Shown here piece by piece: positions 29,693-38,856 of a stretch of 64,000 nucleotides of DNA; position 1 is the first letter of the stretch, and each line of letters starts with the position of its first letter. The stretch spans positions 622,501 through 686,500 of the forward strand of contig NZ_JAVIWJ010000001.1 in assembly GCF_034314105.1 (NCBI RefSeq), written 5' to 3'. This DNA comes from Pseudomonas sp. AB6. Lineage in GTDB: Bacteria > Pseudomonadota > Gammaproteobacteria > Pseudomonadales > Pseudomonadaceae. A model generated the notes under the pieces. It worked only from the letters and a program-made list of their open reading frames with translations. It ran no database searches and was not told where the DNA came from. Both the position numbers and the translations under genes were made by a program.

Positions 29693-30886
29693 ATGACTGC
29701 TCCCCTGAGCGGAATTCGCGTAATCGAGATCGGTACGCTGATTGCGGCCCCTTTTGCGGCGCGCCTGATGGCGGAGTTCGGTGCCGAAGTCATTAAGATC
29801 GAATCGATGGGTCAAGGTGATCCTCTTCGTAAATGGCGAAAGCTCCATGAGGGCACGTCCCTCTGGTGGTACCTGCAGTCGCGCAACAAAAAATCCCTGG
29901 CGCTGAATCTCAAATCCCCTGAAGGCATTGCTATCATCAAGCAACTCGCGGAAAGCACCGACGTGCTAATCGAGAACCTGCGCCCCGGTGCGCTGGAAAA
30001 ACTCGGCCTCGGTTGGGACGTGCTGCACGCTATTAATCCCAAACTGACGCTGGTGCGTATTTCCGGCTACGGCCAAACCGGGCCTTACCGTGATCGCCCT
30101 GGCTTCGGCGCCATCGGTGAGGCCATGGGCGGGATCCGTTACACCACCGGCACCCCCGGCTCGCCGCCGGCCCGGGTCGGCGTCAGTCTCGGTGATTCAT
30201 TGGCCTCAATGCACGCAGTCATGGGCGCGTTGATGGCGTTGTTGCGGGTCAAAACCGGGCAGGGCGACGGGCAGATAGTCGATGTGTCGTTGGCCGAAAG
30301 CGTGTTCAACGTCATGGAAAGCCTGGTGCCGGAATACGACATGATGGGTCACGTCCGCGAACGCAGCGGTGGTGCGCTGCCGGGCATTGCGCCGTCCAAT
30401 ACCTACCCGACCGCCGACGGCGCGTATGTGGTGATCGCAGGGAACAGTGATCCGATTTTCAAGCGGCTGATGCAGGTTATTGGTCGCGCGGACTTGGCAG
30501 AAAATCCTGATTTTGCCCACAACGATGGCCGCGCGCCGCAAAGCAACCTGCTTGATGAGGCCATCAGCCAGTGGACGATGAGCCAACCCATCGACGCGGT
30601 GTTGCAAACGCTGGAAACCGCTGAAGTGCCGGCCGGCCGTATCTACTCGGTGGCTGACATCGTTGCCGATCCACATTATCAGGCGCGTGGGATGATTCTC
30701 GACGCGCAATTGCCCGGCGGCGCGGCGGTAAAAATGCCCGGTATCGTGCCCAAACTTTCAGAAACCCCCGGTGCGGTGAACTGGCAGGGACCGACGCTGG
30801 GCCAGCACACCGACAGCGTGCTCGACGGCCTTGGGCTGACTGCGGCGGACATTGCCCGCCTTAAAACTGAGGGGGTGGTGCAATGA
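29693..30886 (+). CDS. Class III (CaiB/BaiF) CoA-transferase
   Basis: A 397-residue family III CoA-transferase that moves CoA between carboxylic acids through an aspartyl intermediate. Family motifs are GIRVIEIGTLIAAPFAARLMAEFGAE (N-terminal, in two runs), ENLRPGALEKLGLGW, SGYGQTGPYRDRPGFG and SLGDSLASMHAVMGAL, where the Asp is the likely catalytic residue. The stop overlaps the start of the HMG-CoA lyase by four bases (ATGA), so the two are translationally coupled. Mammalian SUGCT, a relative, transfers CoA from succinyl-CoA to glutarate or HMG, which fits the partner enzyme. Confidence 0.9.
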   Translation: MTAPLSGIRVIEIGTLIAAPFAARLMAEFGAEVIKIESMGQGDPLRKWRKLHEGTSLWWYLQSRNKKSLALNLKSPEGIAIIKQLAESTDVLIENLRPGALEKLGLGWDVLHAINPKLTLVRISGYGQTGPYRDRPGFGAIGEAMGGIRYTTGTPGSPPARVGVSLGDSLASMHAVMGALMALLRVKTGQGDGQIVDVSLAESVFNVMESLVPEYDMMGHVRERSGGALPGIAPSNTYPTADGAYVVIAGNSDPIFKRLMQVIGRADLAENPDFAHNDGRAPQSNLLDEAISQWTMSQPIDAVLQTLETAEVPAGRIYSVADIVADPHYQARGMILDAQLPGGAAVKMPGIVPKLSETPGAVNWQGPTLGQHTDSVLDGLGLTAADIARLKTEGVVQ

Positions 30887-31821
30887 TTACCGACTATTCA
30901 GAACGCCTGATCGTCCAGGAAGTCGCCCCGCGCGACGGTCTGCAAATCGAACCGAAGTGGGTTGAAACCGCCGACAAGATCGCGTTGATCAATCAGCTGT
31001 CACTGGCCGGATTTTCCCGCATCGAAGCCGGCTCATTCGTCTCGCCCAAAGCCATTCCTGCCCTGCGCGACGGCGACGAAGTGTTTCGCGGCATCCAGCG
31101 TCAACCCGGCGTGATCTACGTTGCTCTGATTCCTAATTTAAAAGGTGCCCAGCGAGCGATAGACGCGGGCGCCGATGAGCTGAACCTGGTGATGTCCGCC
31201 AGCCAGACCCACAATTTGGCGAACATGCGCATGCGTCGCGAGCAGTCGCTAAGCGGGTTTGGCGACATTGTGGCCTTGGCCCGTGGCACCTCGCTGAGCC
31301 TCAACGGCACGCTGGCGACCACCTTTGGTTGCCCGTTCGAAGGCGTGATTAACGAAGACCTCGTGTTGAGCATTGTCGATGCCTACCTTGAGTTGGGGGT
31401 GCAAGGCATTACCCTCGCCGACACCACGGGCATGGCCAATCCACGGCAGGTGTACAGGCTGGTTCAGCGAGTTCTGGCCAAGGTCTCGCCGGCACAATTA
31501 ACCCTGCATTTTCACAATACGCGCGGCTTGGGCTTGAGCAACGTACTGGCCGCGTATGAAGCCGGTGCACGACGTTTCGATGCTTCTCTGGGCGGCTTGG
31601 GCGGTTGCCCGTTCGCGCCGGGGGCTTCGGGCAATATCTGCACCGAGGACCTGGTAAACCTGTGCGACGAAATGGGCATCCAGACTGGAATTGATCTGTC
31701 GCACTTGCTGGAGCTGTCGCGCCGTTTGCCCGCGCTGTTGGGCCATGAAATGCCTGGTCAGGTCGCCAAAGCCGGACGCAACAGCGACTTGCACCCAGCG
31801 CCAGATAATTTGCCCACGTGA
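30883..31821 (+). CDS. Hydroxymethylglutaryl-CoA lyase
   Basis: A 312-residue TIM-barrel lyase of the HMGL family, which cleaves HMG-CoA to acetyl-CoA and acetoacetate. Motifs are VAPRDGLQIEP near residue 12, the metal-binding HFHNTRGLG near residue 205, and the signature GGLGGCPFAPGASGN with the catalytic cysteine near residue 245. With the upstream CoA-transferase it could activate and cleave free 3-hydroxy-3-methylglutarate or a related branched dicarboxylate. In leucine catabolism this enzyme sits with liu genes, which are absent here. Confidence 0.9.
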   Translation: MITDYSERLIVQEVAPRDGLQIEPKWVETADKIALINQLSLAGFSRIEAGSFVSPKAIPALRDGDEVFRGIQRQPGVIYVALIPNLKGAQRAIDAGADELNLVMSASQTHNLANMRMRREQSLSGFGDIVALARGTSLSLNGTLATTFGCPFEGVINEDLVLSIVDAYLELGVQGITLADTTGMANPRQVYRLVQRVLAKVSPAQLTLHFHNTRGLGLSNVLAAYEAGARRFDASLGGLGGCPFAPGASGNICTEDLVNLCDEMGIQTGIDLSHLLELSRRLPALLGHEMPGQVAKAGRNSDLHPAPDNLPT

Positions 31822-31892
31822 TACCGCGACACGCTTGATCATTGGAGGTGTTGAAACCGCTTGCTTGCTCACCGCCGATCAGCCCGGTCATG

Positions 31893-32041
31893 GTTGGCCG
31901 CATAAAGACTTCACCGGCAGCACCACCCCGGCACTGTAGGTGATCGCCATCGCTTTGATAGCCGCCGTGCTGTTGATTTGGGCATTGCCCGCGAAACTGC
32001 GTGAGTTGGACAAGACGGGGGTAGTAGAGTTGGCAACTTAG
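31893..32041 (+). pseudogene. C-terminal remnant of an MFS transporter
   Basis: In one frame the sequence reads GWPHKDFTGSTTPAL, then TAG, then VIAIALIAAVLLIWALPAKL and a short charged tail to a TAG at 32039. This is the layout of the last periplasmic loop, helix 12 and C-terminus of an MFS (ACS-like) permease. The stop sits where this family often has tyrosine (TAC or TAT to TAG). The rest of the transporter is missing, so this is the tail of a deleted gene just after the CoA-transferase/lyase operon. Confidence 0.65.
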
Positions 32042-32062
32042 CAACCCTGACTTAGGGTTGCT
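32040..32062. terminator. Hairpin after the MFS remnant
   Basis: AGCAACCCT-GACTT-AGGGTTGCT is a perfect 9-bp stem with a 5-base loop that begins within the stop codon of the remnant. No T run follows on the plus strand. It may have been the terminator of the lost transporter gene. Confidence 0.5.
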
Positions 32063-32083
32063 AAAACTTCAACAGGGATGCTG

Positions 32084-32406
32084 ATGCGAATTTTTAAAAG
32101 CGGGCATGTGACGAGGCCGCCGCGCGCTTCCCGAACGATGCCGCAAACCTTAACGCGACTTACCGATTGCTGGGTGCGTCCGAGGCGGTGGCCTCATCTG
32201 AGTTAAAGCAAACCTTTAACACGCTGGATCGTTTCACGCCCCGTACCGGGTGGTATGTCATCGATATCGGCGGGAACAATTTGAGGTTGATAGCGGCCAT
32301 CGATTTCGTTAAGCACTTGGTGTTTGTCAAACATATTTATAGCCACGCTGAATACGCCAGAGCCAACAAGTGGTACCAAGCACATAAGACGGGGATCAGG
32401 CCATGA
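32084..32406 (+). pseudogene. higB: HigB-type toxin, disrupted by a frameshift
   Basis: The start region (AGGGATGCTGATG, then M-R-I-F-K) is in one frame. The rest of the toxin (KRACDEAAARFPNDAANL to KTGIRP) continues in another frame, open from just after a TAA at 32095. Adding one A to the TTTTTAAAAG run at 32091-32100 would give a continuous protein of about 107 residues. That protein would match HigB mRNA interferases in length and in the core FNTLDRF, WYVIDIGGNNLRLIAAI, VFVKHIYSHAEY. The stop overlaps higA by four bases. The toxin is probably inactive unless the missing base is a sequencing error. Confidence 0.75.
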
Positions 32407-32885
32407 GTGCCGCATTAACTGAAAGAATCGTTGATGGCGCCTCAATGCGCGAATTGGCTCAACGCATGGAAACCTTGCGGCTGGACATGGACCGCCTGGG
32501 AGCTCATTTCATTCATCACATTGAAACCGAAGCTGAGTATCAGAAAGCACTCGCGGTCATCGACGAGTTAACCGACGGGCAAGCACTGGACGCGGTTGAA
32601 CAGACCTTGCTCGATACGCTCTGTGAAACGGTTGGTCGTTACGAAGATCACGCGCCGCAGTTCGGAGCATTTAATGCAGGTATCAATGCGCTGACCGATA
32701 TTGATTTAATCAAGGCACTCATGCTGCAAAACAAACTAAGTGGGGCAGACCTTCCAGAAATCGGCGACAAGACGGTGGTGTCACGAATATTGAGTGGCCA
32801 TCGTAAATTGACCGTAGAAATGATCGCTCGCCTTGCGGCCCGTTTTCATGTTGATCCAGGTGTATTTGTATCGCGTAGCGTTTAA
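32403..32885 (+). CDS. higA: HigA-type antitoxin
   Basis: A 160-residue antitoxin that begins in the ATGA overlap with the HigB frame. The C-terminal half has an XRE-like helix-turn-helix (LMLQNKLSGADLPEIGDKTVVSRILSGHRKLT, in parts) ending FHVDPGVFVSRSV, as in HigA. The N-terminal 85 residues form a helical extension that in longer HigA proteins contacts the toxin. HigA usually represses the operon from a site upstream of higB. The gene is intact although the toxin is broken. Confidence 0.85.
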   Translation: MSAALTERIVDGASMRELAQRMETLRLDMDRLGAHFIHHIETEAEYQKALAVIDELTDGQALDAVEQTLLDTLCETVGRYEDHAPQFGAFNAGINALTDIDLIKALMLQNKLSGADLPEIGDKTVVSRILSGHRKLTVEMIARLAARFHVDPGVFVSRSV

Positions 32886-32977
32886 GCCGTTTTAAACGTC
32901 CCACCCCATCGCCTCCCCGAAACTTTGCCTCTATGGCCCGGTCATCTAAAAGACAGGACAACACAGGGAATCAGGCG

Positions 32978-33868
32978 ATGCCACGAGCAATCTGGAAAGG
33001 CGCGATCAGTTTCGGCCTGGTGCATATACCGGTCGCGTTGGTCTCGGCGACATCGACTCAGGGGGTCGATTTCGATTGGCTAGATAAGCGCAGCATGGAT
33101 CCGGTGGGTTACAAGCGAATTAACAAGGTCACCGGCAAGGACATGACCAAGGAAAATATCGTCAAGGGCGTGCAGTATGAGAAGGGCCGGTACGTCGTGA
33201 TCAGCGAAGAAGAAATCCGTTCGGCGCACCCAAAGTCGACGCAAACCATCGAGATTTTCGGTTTCGTTGACAGCGACCAAATTCCGCTGCAAAACATCGA
33301 CACACCCTATTTTCTGACCCCCGACAAGCGTGGTGAGAAAGTCTACGCTTTGCTCCGTGAAACCTTGGTCGATACCAAGAAAGTCGCGTTGGCTAACGTG
33401 GTGTTGCATACCCGCCAGCACTTGGCTGCGGTGATGCCATTGGACTCGGCCATGGTCTTGGTCATTCTGCGCTGGCCTGCCGAAGTGCGCGGCCTCGATA
33501 CGTTGGAACTGACGGAAGCGGTGACCGAGGCAACACTGAGCAAAAGCGAGCGCGACATGGCCCGACGGTTGGTCAAAGACATGAGTGCAAATTGGGAACC
33601 CGATGAATACCGCGACACGTTTCAGGAAAAGATCATGCAATTAGTCGAGACCAAGGCGCGCGAAGGAAAAATCGAAGACGTCGAAACCAATACGGGTGAA
33701 TCTGAACGTAAAAGCGCCGACGTCATTGATCTGACTGAGCTCCTCAAGCGTAGCCTGGGTGGCAAAAGCGCGGCCAAACCGACGAGCAAGCCACCGGCCA
33801 AACCTGCCGAAGACGCACCGGCCAAAAGACGGGCACCCCCTCGCAAGAAGACCACTAAAGTGTCTTGA
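32978..33868 (+). CDS. ku: Non-homologous end joining protein Ku
   Basis: A 296-residue bacterial Ku. The start at 32978 matches the family N-terminus MPRAIWKGAISFGLVHIPVAL and follows AGGGAA. A longer start at 32933 is unlikely. The Ku bridge/core region includes VDFDWLDKRSMDPVGYKRINK and the ring-closing part GEKVYALLRETL. The C-terminal 40 residues are lysine-, proline- and alanine-rich (SKPPAKPAEDAPAKRRAPP), a DNA-binding tail common in this group. Ku homodimers bind double-strand ends and recruit LigD. No ligD is in the window. Confidence 0.93.
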   Translation: MPRAIWKGAISFGLVHIPVALVSATSTQGVDFDWLDKRSMDPVGYKRINKVTGKDMTKENIVKGVQYEKGRYVVISEEEIRSAHPKSTQTIEIFGFVDSDQIPLQNIDTPYFLTPDKRGEKVYALLRETLVDTKKVALANVVLHTRQHLAAVMPLDSAMVLVILRWPAEVRGLDTLELTEAVTEATLSKSERDMARRLVKDMSANWEPDEYRDTFQEKIMQLVETKAREGKIEDVETNTGESERKSADVIDLTELLKRSLGGKSAAKPTSKPPAKPAEDAPAKRRAPPRKKTTKVS

Positions 33869-34066
33869 TTTGAATCAGGGCAGTGAATCAGTATCCGATG
33901 TCCGTGCTGTACTGCCCGGACAGGGTACTTTTTTGATTCTGTCCTACAGCGTTGTCAGATCAAAGCTTCTAAAAACCGTTAGAATTCCTCTTTTTTTTAC
34001 CGACATTCCACTATTTCGTTCTCTTCATCGCCAACCATCCCGCCGTTGGCCAGAAGGGAATATCCA

Positions 34067-37000
34067 ATGCTTGAACCAACTTCAGAAAACCCGCAAAACC
34101 TCGATACCGTAAGCGACGCGGATTTAGCTGTCATCAATCTCAGCGCCTACGACACCTCATCCATCGTCGAATGGATTTCGTCGGCGTCGGGTAGCACGCT
34201 GTATAAAGGGTTAGCCGCGAGGACAGAGGGCGAATCACCTTTTCAAACGATTGTTTCTACCATGTTTCCCGCCCATGACGATTATCAAGACAAGGCGTTG
34301 TTGAACTCGTTGACTCAACAACTTGATTCACTCAGCGTGTTGTTATTGATCATTGAGAGCCTGAATGCGATACCGGCGTCGGAAACTGACAGCGCTGTGC
34401 TGCCGGTTGATCTGGCGACGCCCTTATCTACCGCTACTCGGCAACTGTACTTTCACAAAATCGCTGAATACGCAATGAACCCTGAAAGCCTGCCGTGGCT
34501 GAGCCAGGCCATCAGTAGTGCTCAGGCAATGCCGTCAATGCGGGCATTGTCGCTGGCCACTCGGTTGCTTCAAGAACGCTCCACTATCACTTCAGCATTC
34601 GCCCTGCGTACTGCCTCGTTATTAGTACCCCCGGCTGAGCCTGTTGAATCCACATCGCTCCAGGATGCTCCCGATCTTCAGGCGCTATTAAGCGATTACT
34701 CGGTACTCAACCGATGGAACCCAGGGCGCGGGGCGGATGAACTGTTCCTGGACGTGGGTATAGACCTGCTCAGTACCTCCGACGGATCGGGGCGCAAATT
34801 GCGTTTGTCGGCCCACGAAACATGGGAGGCTCTGGCACACACCGTCGCATTCAAAACTCTGTTTGCGCCGCTGCTCGCTGACATGGGCTGGTACGGCGCA
34901 CAGGTAAATGAACACGCTTCTCCCAAGGTCACCCAAGCGTTGGCGGGTCACGCCATCGTCGCGTTCTTTTTGCTGGCCACAGAATCCGACGGTAACCCGA
35001 TCGAACGTTTTTTCTACAGTGAACAGGCGGGCCAATACAGCCACGTTGGGCTAATTGAGCAATTGCGCAAAGAGGTTATCAAGCGCCAACCAACCGCCTC
35101 GCCGGCCGCCGTTAGCGTGTTGATGTACCTGTTGTTGCGTGAGATGGCCCCGGAACTGTTGGTGCAAAACCTGCCGGACTCCCTCAATTACGGCCGTTCG
35201 CTACAAAGCGTTTCGTTTTTGCAGGGTGTCTGTCTGTTGGAGGCGTTGGCCCCCGGCACCGCCCAGAGCAGCCGGTTCGACGAGGTGGTTTTAGTCAGCG
35301 TGCAAACGGTTAACTCCGACAATCCTCGGATTCGTGAGTTGTGGGCCAAGGCACGGGTCGTTCCCGCCTTGCGTTACGCCATTGCCCACAACGCAGTTGT
35401 ATGGACCGAGGGTCGCGACATTCGCCAGGCGTCACCTGCGCAGGTCACGCAAGCGTTGACGTTCCTAAAGGAACAACAAGATTTGCACGCAAAAGCGTTG
35501 CACAACTTGCTGACCCTCAAGGTGCCCGACCGAGAACAGATAGCGCGTCACCAGTTGGGTGAGGCTGGAGTCAATCCCAGTATCTGGGGCGCAGGACCGA
35601 GGGGAGAGGAGGTATTTACCTATTTGGAAGGGCGGGGCTTTTATCGGGCACCCGGTTATGAGTGGTCACGGTTAACGGCCACAGGTGATGAATTGGGTCT
35701 TGGCAAGCAGGCGACGGTGCTTGAGCTGGTCATGATGGGTGAGTTGAAAGCCGTCGATAAACCCAGAGTGCCCGAAGTTTATAAGCAAGCGTTCGCGGCG
35801 TTTCACCAGGCAATGACGCAGGCCGAAACCGTAATTATCAGACGGTTGTTGGATGAGATGCCCTTAGCGCAGCGCACGCTACTGGCGACCTCTACCTGTG
35901 AAATCAGTCGCCTGCAATTTCAAGGAGGTGAAGGCGAGCAAGGTGTCTTCATCCGCTGTCAGCCGGGAGATCATCGTCACGACTACCACCGGCATACCGT
36001 GAACGAAGAAACATTCTTTGAAATTATTCCCGCTGCCGGCGTCGCCCGCCAGGTGTCTCAAGGGTTTGATTATCACGTGCCGGAACCCGACTACACGTGG
36101 GACATCGTCACGAACGGACAGAAAGAGCAACTCTGGCATCAGGCGCAGGCATTGGCGAAAGTGACACCGCTAAACCCTGTCGACAGTGATGCTTATTTGC
36201 TCGGATCAGTTTCTCGTTCCACGGTGCGGCCAGCTCATCCGCTGAAGGCGACGCTAATTCCTGCGCCTACATTGGTTTTTTTACCGGCTGCCAGCGAAGC
36301 CTTGGCGTTGGATGCCGTTGCCGCCGCGGTCGCTGAGCATTTGCTGACCGCAACCATGGCCTCCCTCAAGCAGCTTCACACCCATGAAACCGGCTGGGAG
36401 CAAATCTGGAGCGTCGAGAAAAAAATTGCTGACTTCACCGCTCGCTTCATCATTCCCTTTTACGGCTGCATCAAAGACCTGGCTGCCGGTGACAAGTCTG
36501 CGGGCACCGCGATTGGTTGCACGATGGATATTCTCTTTGCCTTAATCCCCCTCGGCGAGTTTGCAGGTTCCACAGCACGGCTTGTCATGCGCGCGGGGGA
36601 GCTGAGCGTCTTTTCCATCACTGAACAAATGTCTAAGGAAATGGCGCAGCTGGCGCTGAGTCTGGTCGAGCAAAGCGGCATTTTTCTCATTCGCGATGTG
36701 CCAAAACTGCTCTGGAAACTGTCGAATCCTGCTTGGAAAACTCTGCTCGAACAGGTTCCGGCACTGGCCAAGGTATTTTCTGACCGTGAGAGCGCAACGG
36801 GAGCCGCAATGTTGAAATCAGGGATGTACCTGTTACCCGAGCGCCTGGAAGACGTTTGGATTCCGGGCATTGAAGGAACGGATCAGCGTGCCGTGGTTGA
36901 TGGCATCAACCCGGTGGCGGTTCGTAACCTGGGCACAACCGAGTCTCCAGTTTTCAGGCTGCTCGACCCTTACACGGAGAAGGCGTTCGGGCCAGCGCTT

Positions 37001-38821
37001 GCCGTTATTTCCACGGGGGAAGCGCTTGAACTGACGCGTCTGTCGGCGTCCGACGGACTGTCAGTCGGTCACTACCCTAAGGTTATTCCGGTGACCGTTG
37101 CGGAGCAGGGTGGTATTGAAATGCGGGTCGCGGGGGGCTGTGAAACGTCAACGATAGAACGCGAATCCGGGGTGTTCGACATCACCGTTGATGGGCACGC
37201 CTATCGCCTCGACAGCAACCAGACCGACCCGGCTTTACGCGCACTAGAGGTTGAGAAACTGTCTGCTCGGTCGGGGCAATTGGAAGAATTACCGACGTTG
37301 TGCCGAGCGGTCCGTGATCTCATCCCAGGTGCGCCGTGTGCCGACTACGTGAAGCTGGTCTTGCCGGCCATCGAAGTCCCGCTGGAAGTTGCAGGTGTGC
37401 CCGCAACGCTGGGACAGCATTCCAGCTCGGCTTTTTCCGCACGCGAATACCAGCTGGCCCGTATTACCCTCCCCCACGGCACCGTTGATGTGCTGACGCA
37501 CGAAGGCAAGTTCTGTAAGTGGGATCATCAGGTTATTCCAGCAAAAGGCCGGCGTGTTGCTCAACTGTCGGCGGATAAAAAACTGATTCCGCTCACCCTC
37601 CAGGAAAAGTCCACACTGGGTTTTTCCGAACAACCGGTGTATCAGGATCGCGTTAGCGGCCGACTGTCACCACTCCAGCATTTGGGTGTGCCACCTGAGG
37701 TGGATGAGGGTTATGTGCAACTGATCATTCAGGCACTGCCTGCGGTTGAGCTTGATGGCATTGCACAGGGCGTTGCCGATAAACGCAGTTTGCGCGCTGT
37801 GCCCCTGGAAATCGGCGGCAGACATTATGTGGTCGTTGAGGCGGATGTTGGTGTGTTCTATCAGGCGCCGAAGACTTCCACGGGCCAATACGCATTCGTG
37901 CGGGTGACGGAAAAAACGGTGATTAACCAGTATTTATCCATCTCAGAGCAGTACCGATTGGTGGCGGAGCGCACGAATATTTTGCAGGATCGAGAAAACA
38001 TTGCTCGGTTATTGTTTGAGCTGGAAAAGAACACCCCAGCGTTTGAGCAGCAAGTTTTGCTTGGCAAAACAGCCACATATGAGGCCTATAAAAATGCCTG
38101 TGAGCAGCATTCGCTTGAGAATGAGCTTTACGGTTACGCTCAGAAGTTGCTGACCGGCGAGGTCGCGCAGACTCGGTTTTTCGCCATGGCCAAGTCGAGC
38201 ATTGCTGACTTCAAACGCTTGGGTGAAAGGAGTCTTTTGGGAAAGGAGCATCACGTCAAGGTGCTCAACACATTATTGCCACTGCAGTCACGGGCAAAGG
38301 ATTGGGTGCCATTGACCGTCGGCAGTATCGCCTTGGCACAGACAGCTGAAAAGTTGTCTGTTGATGTTCAGGGCGCCAATTTCGCCTACGCCATGGTTGA
38401 AACTGCCGAGGGGCAACGTTCGGTTTATTACGCGTTTTCCGGGGGTCAGAAAGCCAAAAGCTTCAAGTTCAAACTGCACATACCGGACAGCGACACTCAG
38501 GTAATCGAAGGTGTTACTTACATCGATGCCGGGATTCGTATGCGCGGCCAAGCGGCTGATCCAGCATTCACCAGCTTGCCGGTGCTGCGCGATGCCGATC
38601 ATTTGAATATCACGGAAATGCTGCGCTACCTGGACTCAGAGCGTTTGATTGCGACCATCCTCAAACAAGACCTGCAGGGGGTTGCACTGCGCGATATTCA
38701 CTTCTTTACCTTGATGGACACCTGTAGGTCTTGCGGTGGTGTGATATTGCCGCAAACCCGGCTGATGTTTCCGGGGGTGAACTTCTCCGTCAGTTACCTG
38801 AAGAACTACAACCGAGTGTAA
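34067..38821 (+). CDS. Very large putative toxin/effector with C-terminal deaminase-like signature
   Basis: A 1584-residue protein starting at the ATG after AGAAGGGA. It has no signal peptide or obvious repeats. The first ~790 residues are mostly helical and unrecognised. One segment, ETFFEIIPAAGVARQV near residue 650, resembles a region in large pseudomonad toxin-like proteins. A hydrophobic stretch (FIIPFYGCIKDLAAG, DILFALIPLGEFAGS, about 793-845) could span or enter a membrane. The last ~130 residues carry DSE at 1523-1525 and TCRSC at 1552-1556, with 28 residues from Glu to the first Cys. This is the HxE...CxxC layout of the cytidine-deaminase fold with Asp for His, followed by GGVILPQTRLMFPGVNFSV as in toxin deaminases. 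No immunity gene follows: pssA converges 35 bases on. Confidence 0.7.
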   Translation: MLEPTSENPQNLDTVSDADLAVINLSAYDTSSIVEWISSASGSTLYKGLAARTEGESPFQTIVSTMFPAHDDYQDKALLNSLTQQLDSLSVLLLIIESLNAIPASETDSAVLPVDLATPLSTATRQLYFHKIAEYAMNPESLPWLSQAISSAQAMPSMRALSLATRLLQERSTITSAFALRTASLLVPPAEPVESTSLQDAPDLQALLSDYSVLNRWNPGRGADELFLDVGIDLLSTSDGSGRKLRLSAHETWEALAHTVAFKTLFAPLLADMGWYGAQVNEHASPKVTQALAGHAIVAFFLLATESDGNPIERFFYSEQAGQYSHVGLIEQLRKEVIKRQPTASPAAVSVLMYLLLREMAPELLVQNLPDSLNYGRSLQSVSFLQGVCLLEALAPGTAQSSRFDEVVLVSVQTVNSDNPRIRELWAKARVVPALRYAIAHNAVVWTEGRDIRQASPAQVTQALTFLKEQQDLHAKALHNLLTLKVPDREQIARHQLGEAGVNPSIWGAGPRGEEVFTYLEGRGFYRAPGYEWSRLTATGDELGLGKQATVLELVMMGELKAVDKPRVPEVYKQAFAAFHQAMTQAETVIIRRLLDEMPLAQRTLLATSTCEISRLQFQGGEGEQGVFIRCQPGDHRHDYHRHTVNEETFFEIIPAAGVARQVSQGFDYHVPEPDYTWDIVTNGQKEQLWHQAQALAKVTPLNPVDSDAYLLGSVSRSTVRPAHPLKATLIPAPTLVFLPAASEALALDAVAAAVAEHLLTATMASLKQLHTHETGWEQIWSVEKKIADFTARFIIPFYGCIKDLAAGDKSAGTAIGCTMDILFALIPLGEFAGSTARLVMRAGELSVFSITEQMSKEMAQLALSLVEQSGIFLIRDVPKLLWKLSNPAWKTLLEQVPALAKVFSDRESATGAAMLKSGMYLLPERLEDVWIPGIEGTDQRAVVDGINPVAVRNLGTTESPVFRLLDPYTEKAFGPALAVISTGEALELTRLSASDGLSVGHYPKVIPVTVAEQGGIEMRVAGGCETSTIERESGVFDITVDGHAYRLDSNQTDPALRALEVEKLSARSGQLEELPTLCRAVRDLIPGAPCADYVKLVLPAIEVPLEVAGVPATLGQHSSSAFSAREYQLARITLPHGTVDVLTHEGKFCKWDHQVIPAKGRRVAQLSADKKLIPLTLQEKSTLGFSEQPVYQDRVSGRLSPLQHLGVPPEVDEGYVQLIIQALPAVELDGIAQGVADKRSLRAVPLEIGGRHYVVVEADVGVFYQAPKTSTGQYAFVRVTEKTVINQYLSISEQYRLVAERTNILQDRENIARLLFELEKNTPAFEQQVLLGKTATYEAYKNACEQHSLENELYGYAQKLLTGEVAQTRFFAMAKSSIADFKRLGERSLLGKEHHVKVLNTLLPLQSRAKDWVPLTVGSIALAQTAEKLSVDVQGANFAYAMVETAEGQRSVYYAFSGGQKAKSFKFKLHIPDSDTQVIEGVTYIDAGIRMRGQAADPAFTSLPVLRDADHLNITEMLRYLDSERLIATILKQDLQGVALRDIHFFTLMDTCRSCGGVILPQTRLMFPGVNFSVSYLKNYNRV

Positions 38822-38856
38822 TCAAGCCTGCATCAGCGTCGGCTACTTTCGATTGA

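Noticed and set aside
32084..32406. Programmed -1 ribosomal frameshift at TTTTTAAAAG in the higB toxin
   Set aside because: A slip that re-pairs the tRNAs by one base would place TAA in the decoding frame, and the zero-frame codons do not form the X XXY YYZ heptamer. A plain one-base deletion or sequencing error fits better.
38822..38856. Immunity gene for the large putative toxin
   Set aside because: Only 35 bases separate the toxin stop from the convergent pssA stop. The upstream neighbour is Ku, so no candidate exists locally.
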